This document shows positions 1-6,131 of a stretch of 8,034 bases of DNA, one piece after another. The stretch is from NCBI GenBank assembly GCA_900549365.1, contig UROD01000031.1:1-8034 (forward strand), given 5' to 3'. The notes under the pieces are model-generated. The model saw nothing but the letters and a program-made list of their open reading frames with translations, did no database searches and had not been told where the DNA came from. Source of the DNA: an uncultured Rickettsiales bacterium (GTDB taxonomy: Bacteria; Pseudomonadota; Alphaproteobacteria; Rs-D84). The first letter of the stretch is position 1, and the number at the start of each line of letters is the position of its first letter. Made by a program: the position numbers and the translations under genes.

Positions 1-273
1 CAACAGCCACATAATTACAGCCAATGCTTTCAGCACCAGCCCAAACAACATTATATTTTTTGCCCCAAAACGGCGGGCAATATGCGCAACTGGCAACTGG
101 GTCAACAATACCCCACCAGACCACAGCATCAACAGCACAGAAATACCAAAATCACTGACCCCATGGGACTGCATAAACACCGCGTACACAGGTTCTAAAA
201 ACAATAACGCATTAAAAAATGTGTATCCATAGATACAACCCAAAAATCTGTTCAGTGAACATTTATCAGACAT
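1..273 (-). CDS. Major-facilitator superfamily transporter, N-terminal part (runs off left edge)
   Basis: The reverse strand reads in one open frame from ATG at 273-271 to the window edge, giving 91 residues that start MSDKCSLNRFLG. The fragment is strongly hydrophobic, with likely membrane helices at about residues 10-33, 42-60 and 73-91. The loop between helices 2 and 3 (about 58-72, LPVAHIARRFGAK) sits where MFS proteins carry motif A, usually G-x-x-x-D-R-x-G-R-K. The layout (aromatic-rich helix 1, a PVYAVFM stretch, then a short loop and helix 2) fits MFS proteins well. The usual Asp of motif A appears to be Arg here, which is unusual. A GGGGA lies 8 bases before the ATG. The gene is transcribed away from the 800-residue protein gene. 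The substrate cannot be told because about three quarters of the protein lies outside the window. Confidence 0.82.
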   Translation of the reverse strand, partial: MSDKCSLNRFLGCIYGYTFFNALLFLEPVYAVFMQSHGVSDFGISVLLMLWSGGVLLTQLPVAHIARRFGAKNIMLFGLVLKALAVIMWLL

Positions 274-303
274 TCCCACATTTCCCCATATAAACGCATT
301 TGC

Positions 304-333
304 ATTATACACTATTTTTGCGCCCTGTGTATT
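304..333 (-). promoter_or_regulatory. Probable promoter of the MFS transporter gene
   Basis: On the reverse strand a perfect -10 hexamer TATAAT lies at 309-304. An 18-base spacer separates it from a weak -35 match, AATACA, at 333-328 (three of six consensus bases). Transcription would start near 297, leaving a leader of about 24 bases before the ATG at 273. The -35 overlaps that of the divergent plus-strand promoter by two bases, so one regulator bound here could affect both genes. The -10 is convincing and the -35 is not. Confidence 0.45.
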
Positions 334-360
334 GATTTTTTGGCAAAAAAGCACTATAAT
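332..360 (+). promoter_or_regulatory. Sigma70-type promoter of the 800-residue protein gene
   Basis: TTGATT at 332-337 is followed by a 17-base spacer and a perfect TATAAT at 355-360. Transcription would start near 367, about 25 bases before the ATG at 392. The leader contains a ribosome binding site AAAAGGG at 378-384, 7 bases from the start codon. The match is close to consensus, which suggests fairly strong expression in exponential growth. It is divergent from the transporter promoter. Confidence 0.75.
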
Positions 361-391
361 TATACGTGTAAGTGATTAAAAGGGCGTACCC

Positions 392-2794
392 ATGTCTGTC
401 AAGATGAATGAGTTTTTATTACAGTACTACAAGCAGTTGCGTTTTAACAGCATGCCGCCCGAGGTTCGTGCCCAGTTCGACGTCTATCTGAAGGCCGATG
501 ATTTCCGTGGTCATATGAAGGACTGGAAAAAAGAGCTGATGACGAATGGCGCGAACAATCCAATGCCCGACCCGACCGAGGTTGGTGGCGCATGGGAACT
601 GAGTGATGACGAATGGGAGAAGTTATTTCGCGCATTCCAAGATGCATTTCGCGCAATGGATGCGGACAAGAAGTCATTCAAAGACAACAAAGACGCAAAC
701 GATTTTCTGAATGAATATTTTGGTGACTTGCGCCTGTTTTCAAACGGCGTCGCCAGTAAGGATGCCGAGCAAGAGATTCAGGGTAATTTCAAAACATTTC
801 TGGAAAGCAATCGTCAGGTTTTAGAGGTTACGTTCAAACAATGGGGATTGACCGACGGCGATTTTTCTTATTCCGACCTGATGAGTGGTATTCGGGACAA
901 GGAATATAACACATCACCAAAATTCCAAAAGAAAATCAAAGAGGTTGCCCAGTATGTTGCGTACTATATGCGCCAACCGGACTTTGTAAATTCACTGCCG
1001 AATGCGCGGACAAACCTGCCCGATTTTGAAAAGGTTGAAAAGGGATTTGACGACGACCAGATTGACCCGCTGAAACTGGATTATTTCAAGCGCAATCATC
1101 GTGATTTGTTGGATACATTGAATAAAAAGTCCAAGGTTTATAGTGTATTCAAGACATATGACAATGGCAAGATTTCTAAGCCACTGGACGAAGCAAAAGA
1201 GAAAGTTGATTACGGCAACAAGGAATCTGACGACTATGTTCCGCCAAAGCGTGACGATGAATTGACCCCGTGGCAACAGTTGTCCAAGAATATTGGCGAC
1301 ACTTGGTCTGATTATATGGACAAGTACACCAAGTTCCGTGGCGACCGGTTGTATATGTCTGATTCAGCCAAGGCGATTGTCAAGGCACTGGACGATAAAA
1401 AGGTCAAAATGAAACCAACCGATGGGTTGGGTAAATTGGTTGAAAATACCGATGCGATAAAGACAAACCTGCTGTATAAATCGCCAACCGCGACAAAACA
1501 TTTTGAATGGATGGCAAAAACACTAAAAGAATTGCAAACCACCATGCCCAAGGCGTTTAACGGCGCGTTGCAAAATGGGCGTCAGATGCGCGCGTTGGTG
1601 TCTGAATTGATTATGACCGCCGTTCGTGACGGAAAAATGGACGAGGCAAAATCCGCGATGGAGGTTTTGTCTGTCATCAAATACGGTTATACCACCAGCA
1701 AGATTATGGATGCCTTGGGCAAAGAAAACCTGACCGTGTTTTCCGATGGAAAATTATCATGGAATAAAAATCAAGGTGTTCAGTTTGTAACAAACGCCAT
1801 GGACAAGAGTATCAAGGCCGCGTTTATGGGTATTGGATACGGCATCACAATCGTGGGCAACGCATACAACCTGCATGGCAGCAAGTTTAATCAGGCCACC
1901 GGCCGTATGAAACAGGCGCACGACGACTTTGTTCAGGCCAATAATGATGCGAAAAACAGAAAAATTGCCGAACGCAACATAGAAAACCCGCTGGCACAAC
2001 AGCGGATTCAGGCCGAACAAACTGTGATGACACAAACGGGTATAACCGATGCGACATACGCCCAACACGAACAGGCGTATAACACCGCGAAAAATGACGC
2101 AACACAAAAACTGACGGCAATGAATGATGCCGACAGACGGTTAAAAGACGCCGACCAAAAATTGGAATCTTATGATGATTTGACGCAGCAAATAAACAGC
2201 GCGAATCAGGCATTACCCCAGATTCAGCAGGATTTACAACAGTTGCAAAATGCGCTGAACGACCCGAACACATATAACGGTATGCCACCACAGGCGGCAA
2301 ACGCATTGGCAGTGGACATTCAGCGTCAAATTACAGATTTACAACAACAAGAACGCAATATTCAACAATCCCTGCCCCAGTTGCAACAACAGCAGCAACA
2401 GTTATTAGCCAATCCAGATATTCAAAGTGCATTGGCCAATCGTCCGACATATCAGGCGGACTTTAATGCCGCACAAGCGTCATACAATACCGCACAACAG
2501 TTGGCAGACCAGTTGGGCGATCCGGTGCATAAATTCAAAAACGCCAAAGATCGCGTTGATGAACTAAACCGCCAGATTGATACCCGCAATGACGAAATTG
2601 ATAACTGGGACGATAAACACAAGGACAAATTCCAAGAACTGATGGCGTATTGGGATTTCTTGGAAACCGGCCGCAACACCCACACGGGCAACATGTATTC
2701 GTGGAGTTTGGGCAGTGCCAAAAAGAAACAGAAAAATTTCAACGGCAGCGCACTGTTCCAGCAATATCTGGCCGCGTATGGGCGTGTGGCATAA
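392..2794 (+). CDS. Large cysteine-free protein of unknown function with Gln-rich coiled-coil C-terminal half
   Basis: I do not recognise this 800-residue protein. The start at 392 is supported by AAAAGGG 7 bases upstream and a promoter at 332-360; an in-frame ATG at 404 is a less likely alternative. Residues 1 to about 470 look like a charged, mostly helical, Lys/Asp-rich soluble region with many aromatics and no signal peptide. Residues about 476-493 form a Gly-rich hydrophobic stretch (AAFMGIGYGITIVGNAYN) that could be a buried or membrane-inserting helix. Residues about 505-745 are Gln/Asn/Ala-rich with long heptad-like helical runs. The span 599-670 is one third Gln and holds two related motifs, ALPQIQQDLQQLQ at 607 and SLPQLQQQQQQL at 660. 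The last 55 residues are aromatic and basic. There is no cysteine anywhere. No catalytic motif, Walker box or secretion repeat was seen. A hydrophobic segment next to a long coiled coil is seen in phage tape-measure proteins and in secreted effectors, but neither assignment can be made from sequence reading alone. Its plus-strand neighbour is a tail-fibre-like gene. Confidence 0.88.
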   Translation: MSVKMNEFLLQYYKQLRFNSMPPEVRAQFDVYLKADDFRGHMKDWKKELMTNGANNPMPDPTEVGGAWELSDDEWEKLFRAFQDAFRAMDADKKSFKDNKDANDFLNEYFGDLRLFSNGVASKDAEQEIQGNFKTFLESNRQVLEVTFKQWGLTDGDFSYSDLMSGIRDKEYNTSPKFQKKIKEVAQYVAYYMRQPDFVNSLPNARTNLPDFEKVEKGFDDDQIDPLKLDYFKRNHRDLLDTLNKKSKVYSVFKTYDNGKISKPLDEAKEKVDYGNKESDDYVPPKRDDELTPWQQLSKNIGDTWSDYMDKYTKFRGDRLYMSDSAKAIVKALDDKKVKMKPTDGLGKLVENTDAIKTNLLYKSPTATKHFEWMAKTLKELQTTMPKAFNGALQNGRQMRALVSELIMTAVRDGKMDEAKSAMEVLSVIKYGYTTSKIMDALGKENLTVFSDGKLSWNKNQGVQFVTNAMDKSIKAAFMGIGYGITIVGNAYNLHGSKFNQATGRMKQAHDDFVQANNDAKNRKIAERNIENPLAQQRIQAEQTVMTQTGITDATYAQHEQAYNTAKNDATQKLTAMNDADRRLKDADQKLESYDDLTQQINSANQALPQIQQDLQQLQNALNDPNTYNGMPPQAANALAVDIQRQITDLQQQERNIQQSLPQLQQQQQQLLANPDIQSALANRPTYQADFNAAQASYNTAQQLADQLGDPVHKFKNAKDRVDELNRQIDTRNDEIDNWDDKHKDKFQELMAYWDFLETGRNTHTGNMYSWSLGSAKKKQKNFNGSALFQQYLAAYGRVA
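1817..1870 (+). other. Hydrophobic Gly-rich segment inside the 800-residue protein
   Basis: Codons 476-493 encode the only clearly hydrophobic run in an otherwise polar protein, with glycines at 480, 482, 484 and 489. The spacing resembles small-residue helix packing or an insertion helix. It marks the boundary between the charged N-terminal half and the coiled-coil-like C-terminal half. It is short for a transmembrane helix, so membrane insertion is only a possibility. Confidence 0.5.
2186..2401 (+). repeat. Gln-rich low-complexity stretch with a duplicated motif
   Basis: Codons 599-670 of the 800-residue protein contain 24 Gln in 72 residues, using both CAA and CAG. A motif with the core LPQ-[IL]-QQ starts at residues 607 and 660, 53 residues apart. 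Between the copies is a Pro/Asn-rich break (about 618-635), which could be the turn of a helical hairpin. The mixed codons argue against a recent simple CAG or CAA expansion and for a selected protein-level repeat. Confidence 0.55.
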
Positions 2795-2799
2795 CGCCC

Positions 2800-2828
2800 T
2801 TGCCTTTTTCAGTAATTTGTGGTATAAT
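2800..2828 (+). promoter_or_regulatory. Extended -10 promoter upstream of the tail-fibre-like gene
   Basis: TTGCCT at 2800-2805, a 17-base spacer and TATAAT at 2823-2828 make a good sigma70-type promoter. It is strengthened by the extended -10 bases TGG directly before the hexamer (2820-2822). Transcription would start near 2835. It lies right after the stop codon of the 800-residue protein gene (2792-2794). It is upstream, not downstream, of the hairpin at 2842-2860, so a transcript made here must pass that hairpin before reaching the next gene. Confidence 0.65.
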
Positions 2829-2841
2829 GCAGCGCATAACG

Positions 2842-2865
2842 ACACCGCCAATGGCGGTGTTTTTT
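2842..2865 (+). terminator. Intrinsic terminator or attenuator between the 800-residue and tail-fibre-like genes
   Basis: A perfect 8-base-pair stem (ACACCGCC at 2842-2849 with GGCGGTGT at 2853-2860) closes a 3-base loop and runs straight into a T-rich tract starting at 2860, which has the form of a rho-independent terminator. It lies 48 bases after the stop of the 800-residue protein gene and 37 bases before the next ATG. It probably ends the upstream transcript. Because the promoter at 2800-2828 is also upstream of it, it may also act as an attenuator for the downstream gene. Confidence 0.75.
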
Positions 2866-2901
2866 ATTGCAAAAAATCAACCAACATAAAAGGAATTTAT
2901 A

Positions 2902-3465
2902 ATGGCACGAGTTTTACAAATTCGGCGTGGCAACGCGTCACAAAACGATAACTTTACAGGAATGGTGGGCGAAATCACAATGGATACCGACGCGAAAACC
3001 CTGCGCGTGCATGATGGCGAAACACTGGGCGGATTTGCACTGGCGCGGGCGGGCGATGGCGGTAGTGGCGATTTCGATATCGGTTCTGTATCAGACGAAT
3101 TTTGGACAGCATTGTTTGCGCGTATGTCGTCGCGCGTGCCCGAAATGATGACATCGCCAGAAATCGCGATTACCAACACATCGGGGCAAGAATACATTTT
3201 TGATACCACGCGCACGCCAATATTTGCAAATGTCGTATTGCGCTGCAAATCCCCCGAATGTGGGTACAGCGCGGGCGACACGGTCGCATCATTTGGCATT
3301 GGTGCGCGCACGAATCCCGCGCCACTGACCTATGTGTCCACAGACGGCCTGCATTGCGTTCAAATGGTTGGCGGCGAAGCGTTCTGGGTTTCGCATCATG
3401 ACACGGGAATTACGACAAAAATTACCCCCGAAAATTGGCGCGCAATGTTCAGAGTTTACTGTTGA
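2902..3465 (+). CDS. Phage tail-fibre-like protein with an Mtd/hyaluronate-lyase-type N-terminal domain
   Basis: This is a 187-residue protein. The start is set by AAAAGGA at 2888-2894, 7 bases before the ATG. Residues 3-49 (VLQIRRGNAS..., then GEITMDTDAKTLRVHDGE) match the pattern of the short N-terminal domain of many phage tail fibres, hyaluronate lyases and the Bordetella phage tropism determinant: a QxRRG start, a GEI-x-x-DTD turn and a final hDG-x-T. That domain usually joins a receptor-binding protein to the virion. A Gly/Asp-rich linker (about 50-58) follows. The rest (60-187) is beta-rich in look, with Cys at 115, 120, 152 and 187, and ends NWRAMFRVYC, like the compact ends of tail appendages. 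I recognise no enzyme domain in it. There is no signal peptide or membrane segment. It is the only phage-like gene in the window apart from the uncertain upstream neighbour, so it may be a remnant, a domesticated fibre, or one end of a module scattered elsewhere. Binding function is inferred. Confidence 0.75.
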   Translation: MARVLQIRRGNASQNDNFTGMVGEITMDTDAKTLRVHDGETLGGFALARAGDGGSGDFDIGSVSDEFWTALFARMSSRVPEMMTSPEIAITNTSGQEYIFDTTRTPIFANVVLRCKSPECGYSAGDTVASFGIGARTNPAPLTYVSTDGLHCVQMVGGEAFWVSHHDTGITTKITPENWRAMFRVYC

Positions 3466-3490
3466 AACGAATAAAATACTTTGCTATGCT
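3462..3490 (+). promoter_or_regulatory. Promoter of ackA
   Basis: TTGAAA at 3462-3467 overlaps the TGA stop of the tail-fibre-like gene (3463-3465). A 17-base spacer ends in extended -10 bases TGC (3482-3484), followed by TATGCT at 3485-3490. Transcription would start near 3497, giving a leader of about 19 bases that contains the ribosome binding site AGAGGA (3505-3510). This indicates that acetate kinase is expressed independently of the phage-like gene in front of it. Confidence 0.7.
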
Positions 3491-3515
3491 GGCGCACATA
3501 GAAAAGAGGAAACAA

Positions 3516-4772
3516 ATGTACATACTTGCATTAAACTGTGGGTCTTCGTCGTTAAAATATCAGGTTTTTGACGCAAATTCCAAGAAAGCCGTCGTTGGCG
3601 GTAATGTTGAAAAAATCGGCCTGCCGGGTTCTTTTGTCACCCAAAAATATCCAGACGGCACAAAACAACGCAAAGACACCGTTATGAAAAATCATGACGA
3701 AGCGTTGAATGTCGTCCTGTTTATGCTGCGCGAAGCGTCCATTGACCTGAACGAAATCAAGGGCGTTGGTCACCGCATCGTTATGGGGGGTGATAAATTC
3801 GCGTCGTCTGTGGAAATCACCGATGATGTTATAAAAACAATCGACAAATTGTCGCCATTGGCACCATTGCACAACCCACCTGCATTGATGGGTATCGTGA
3901 CCGCGAAACAATTATTGCCAAATGCAAAACAGGTTGCCGTGTTTGATACTGCATTCCATCAAACAATGCCTGATTATTCATACCGCTATGCTGTGCCATC
4001 GGCATGGTACACGGAATTGGGTGTGCGTCGCTATGGATTTCACGGGACATCGCATTTGTATGTATCAAAACGCGCTGCTGCAATGTTGGGCAAACCCGCC
4101 GACCAGTGCAATCTGATTACTTTGCATATTGGTTCTGGGGCGTCCGCCACCGCAATCAAGAACGGTATTTCCGTTGATACATCAATGGGTATGACACCGA
4201 CCGCCGGTCTGACCATGGGTACACGCCCAGGCGATTTGGACCCAGGCGCAGTTCTGTATGTTATGAACACATTGAAACTGACCCCTGATCAGATGCAGAA
4301 ACATTTGAACAAAGATTCTGGTCTGATGGGGCTGACCGAATGTTTTGCCGATCGTCGTGACGTCGAAGAAAACAAGACCAGCAATGACAAGTGCCGCTTG
4401 GCCATTGATACCGAGGTGCACAATGTAAAAAAATACATTGGCGCATATATGGCTGAATTGGGTCACACAGACGCGTTGGTATTCACCGCGGGCGTTGGCG
4501 AAAATGACGATTACCTGCGTGAACGTTTCTGCACCGGATTGGAAAACTTGGGCATCAAACTGGACACAGAAAAGAATGCCAAGGCATTGGCGCGCAAGGG
4601 TGTTGACGAAGCCGAAATCAGCACACCAGACAGCCGTGTCAAAGTATTTATGGTTGCCACCAACGAAGAATTGGTCATTGTCGAAGACACATTGGCAATC
4701 ATGAACGGCACATATAATCCAAATCATTTGAAAATGGATTATTCGTTCGCCCAACAGCACAAGACCAGATAA
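3516..4772 (+). CDS. ackA: Acetate kinase
   Basis: The protein catalyses ATP plus acetate to ADP plus acetyl phosphate, reversibly, in the cytoplasm; with phosphotransacetylase it links acetyl-CoA to ATP synthesis. It has 418 residues, close to the family's usual 400. The start at 3516 is chosen because AGAGGA lies 5 bases upstream and the protein then begins with the phosphate-binding strand MYILALNCGSSSLKYQVFD; an upstream in-frame ATG (3435) would lie inside the preceding gene. Family motifs in order are GHRIVMGG (86-92, catalytic Arg87), APLHNP (116-121, His119), FDTAFHQTMP (143-152, Asp144), GFHGTSH (174-180), HIGSGAS (204-210), DTSMG to GTRPGDLDP (221-243, Arg237), FTAGVGEN (323-330) and TNEEL (382-386, Glu384). 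Two usual residues differ: GHRVVHGG has Met90 in place of His, and HLGNG has Ser207 in place of Asn. About 20 extra residues follow the last helix. No pta is adjacent; the gene has its own promoter and terminator. Confidence 0.97.
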   Translation: MYILALNCGSSSLKYQVFDANSKKAVVGGNVEKIGLPGSFVTQKYPDGTKQRKDTVMKNHDEALNVVLFMLREASIDLNEIKGVGHRIVMGGDKFASSVEITDDVIKTIDKLSPLAPLHNPPALMGIVTAKQLLPNAKQVAVFDTAFHQTMPDYSYRYAVPSAWYTELGVRRYGFHGTSHLYVSKRAAAMLGKPADQCNLITLHIGSGASATAIKNGISVDTSMGMTPTAGLTMGTRPGDLDPGAVLYVMNTLKLTPDQMQKHLNKDSGLMGLTECFADRRDVEENKTSNDKCRLAIDTEVHNVKKYIGAYMAELGHTDALVFTAGVGENDDYLRERFCTGLENLGIKLDTEKNAKALARKGVDEAEISTPDSRVKVFMVATNEELVIVEDTLAIMNGTYNPNHLKMDYSFAQQHKTR

Positions 4773-4790
4773 TTTATTTACTGGTTTGCA

Positions 4791-4822
4791 ACAAACGTCC
4801 CGTAATGGGACGTTTGTTTTTT
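4791..4822 (+). terminator. Intrinsic terminator of ackA
   Basis: A perfect 11-base-pair stem (ACAAACGTCCC at 4791-4801 with GGGACGTTTGT at 4807-4817) closes a 5-base loop and ends in a run of six T (4817-4822). It begins 18 bases after the ackA stop and lies between two convergent genes. On the reverse strand the same stem is followed only by TGCAAACC, with no real T tract, so it should work poorly as a terminator for the protease gene. Confidence 0.9.
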
Positions 4823-4832
4823 ATTACATTTA

Positions 4833-6131
4833 TTATTTTGATTTGTTTAATATATCGCCCGATTTAATGTATTCGGGGGCATCTGATTTTAATTTTTGTC
4901 GGGCAAATTTAGCGTATTTCTTGGCATTTTTTGTGTTGCCAATCATACTGTAATATTCTGCGCGCGCCCAATCGCCACGGCCGTCATCATCGCCATATGC
5001 ACGCGCCAACACCCAATACGTCAGTGGTGCGGGTGCGACCAGCAATGCACGCTTGCACAATTCAATGGCCTGTGCGGCATCGCCCGACTTATTACGTTCG
5101 GTCAAAACCAACGCCAACGCGGTCTGAATCTGGGGGGCATTGCCCGCCAATTTCAAACTGTGCGAATATGCGGTAACACTGTCGTCATAATGACCAAATT
5201 GGTATTCTATATCGCCCAATAATTCATAAAAATACGGATTGTCTGCGTGGCGCGATATCAATGTTTGTGTGCCAACGCGGGCAGCATCCAGATTGCCCGC
5301 CTGCATCGATGCAATGGCGCGGGCGTATATTGCCGCGTCTGATTTATCTGAATATGGGTACAGTTCGCGCACGCGCGTGGCAGTATCCAAATAGCCAATC
5401 AATTTTGCCTGAATTAAACGAAATTTTGCATCACGCGTGGCGGACGCCGCGGGGGCGGTGTAATTCAATTTCGCAATTCGGTCACGGACATTTTTCAATC
5501 GTTCAGTTGTCAGCGGGTGATTCACACGTGTCGGGTTCACACGCGATTCCGCCGCACCACTGATTTCACGCATTTGTTCAAAGACCTGAATAAATCCATT
5601 CGGATTTTGCCCCGCACGCACCATCAAATCCAACCCCATATTGTCGGCAATGCGTTCTTCGTCACGGGTAAATGCCAGCATAGATTGCTGGGCAACACCA
5701 CTGGACCCCGCCAGCACCCCCGCCCCCAGCGACGGATTACCACCCGCCACCATCAGGCCGATTCCCAGTGCCTGAATCAACATTGCGCGCTGCATTTCTG
5801 CCGCCATACGCGACGACATTTGCGCCATATGCCCACCGATTGTATGCCCCAGTTCGTGCGCGATTACCGCCTGTAATGCGTCGGGGGATTTTATCTGGGT
5901 CAACAAACCGGTATAAATATACACATCGTCGCCCCCCATAACAAACGCGTTGAAATCATCATCGCGCACAATATGCACGCGCAGGCGGTTGTCTGGGATT
6001 TCAGCCGCAGTGGCAATGGGGCGCACCAATTCGGTCACCACGCGTTCTATTTCTGTATCGTTTATCAGCGACACCGCATGCGCGCCCGTCGCAAAAAATA
6101 TTGATAATAAACAAACAAATATCTTATGCAC
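4833..6131 (-). CDS. Secreted M48-family zinc metalloprotease with C-terminal TPRs (BepA/YfgC-like)
   Basis: This 432-residue protein begins with a signal peptide: the hydrophobic core lies at about 4-15 and cleavage is likely after AHA at 17-19, so the mature enzyme should be periplasmic. The M48 peptidase domain (about 20-220) contains GGDDVYIYTGLL (67-77) and the zinc site HELGH at 92-96. The third ligand is probably Glu159 in EERIADNMG, where the usual E-x-E-A-D reads E-R-I-A-D. NHPLTTERL around His205 matches the position of the BepA switch histidine. A Gly/Ala-rich hydrophobic stretch (117-146) may be the family's membrane-touching loop. Residues about 235-415 look like TPR helices (for example NPYFYELLGDIEYQFGHYDDSVTAYSHSLKL). 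Known BepA degrades or helps assemble outer-membrane proteins, notably LptD, at the BAM complex; that role here is inferred from architecture. The start is GTG at 6131-6129, needed to keep the signal peptide; AGGA lies 9 bases upstream. It overlaps the end of recG and has no obvious terminator of its own. Confidence 0.92.
   Translation of the reverse strand: MHKIFVCLLSIFFATGAHAVSLINDTEIERVVTELVRPIATAAEIPDNRLRVHIVRDDDFNAFVMGGDDVYIYTGLLTQIKSPDALQAVIAHELGHTIGGHMAQMSSRMAAEMQRAMLIQALGIGLMVAGGNPSLGAGVLAGSSGVAQQSMLAFTRDEERIADNMGLDLMVRAGQNPNGFIQVFEQMREISGAAESRVNPTRVNHPLTTERLKNVRDRIAKLNYTAPAASATRDAKFRLIQAKLIGYLDTATRVRELYPYSDKSDAAIYARAIASMQAGNLDAARVGTQTLISRHADNPYFYELLGDIEYQFGHYDDSVTAYSHSLKLAGNAPQIQTALALVLTERNKSGDAAQAIELCKRALLVAPAPLTYWVLARAYGDDDGRGDWARAEYYSMIGNTKNAKKYAKFARQKLKSDAPEYIKSGDILNKSK
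6124..6131 (-). promoter_or_regulatory. Stop-start overlap coupling recG to the protease gene
   Basis: On the reverse strand the eight bases GTGCATAA hold both the protease start (GTG, 6131-6129) and the recG stop (TAA, 6126-6124) in different frames. Such overlaps usually mean that ribosomes ending one gene start the next. With a weak start codon and a ribosome binding site inside the recG coding sequence, the protease probably depends on translation of recG. Confidence 0.7.

Noticed and set aside
1887..2306. 139-residue reverse-strand frame inside the 800-residue gene
   Set aside because: Opposite frames are often open over this Gln/Asp-rich region; the Cys- and His-rich translation looks like a frame artefact.
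2898..2903. TATAAT at 2898-2903 as a promoter -10 box
   Set aside because: It overlaps the ATG of the tail-fibre-like gene, so it could not drive a transcript containing that start codon and its ribosome binding site.
2877..3311. 144-residue reverse-strand frame over the tail-fibre-like gene
   Set aside because: The plus-strand reading has a proper ribosome binding site, a promoter and a recognisable N-terminal domain; the reverse frame has none of these.
3435..3515. Upstream in-frame ATG at 3435 extending acetate kinase by 27 residues
   Set aside because: It lies inside the preceding gene and upstream of the ackA promoter, has no good ribosome binding site, and would put extra residues before the conserved MYILALNCGSSS start of the fold.
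4182..4760. 192-residue open frame on the reverse strand of ackA
   Set aside because: It is antisense to an unambiguous acetate kinase, has no ribosome binding site or family resemblance, and its amino-acid composition is typical of a shadow frame.
4833..6131. Protease as a lipoprotein because of Cys7 in its leader
   Set aside because: Cys7 is too early and lacks a lipobox; an ordinary AHA cleavage site at residues 17-19 fits better.
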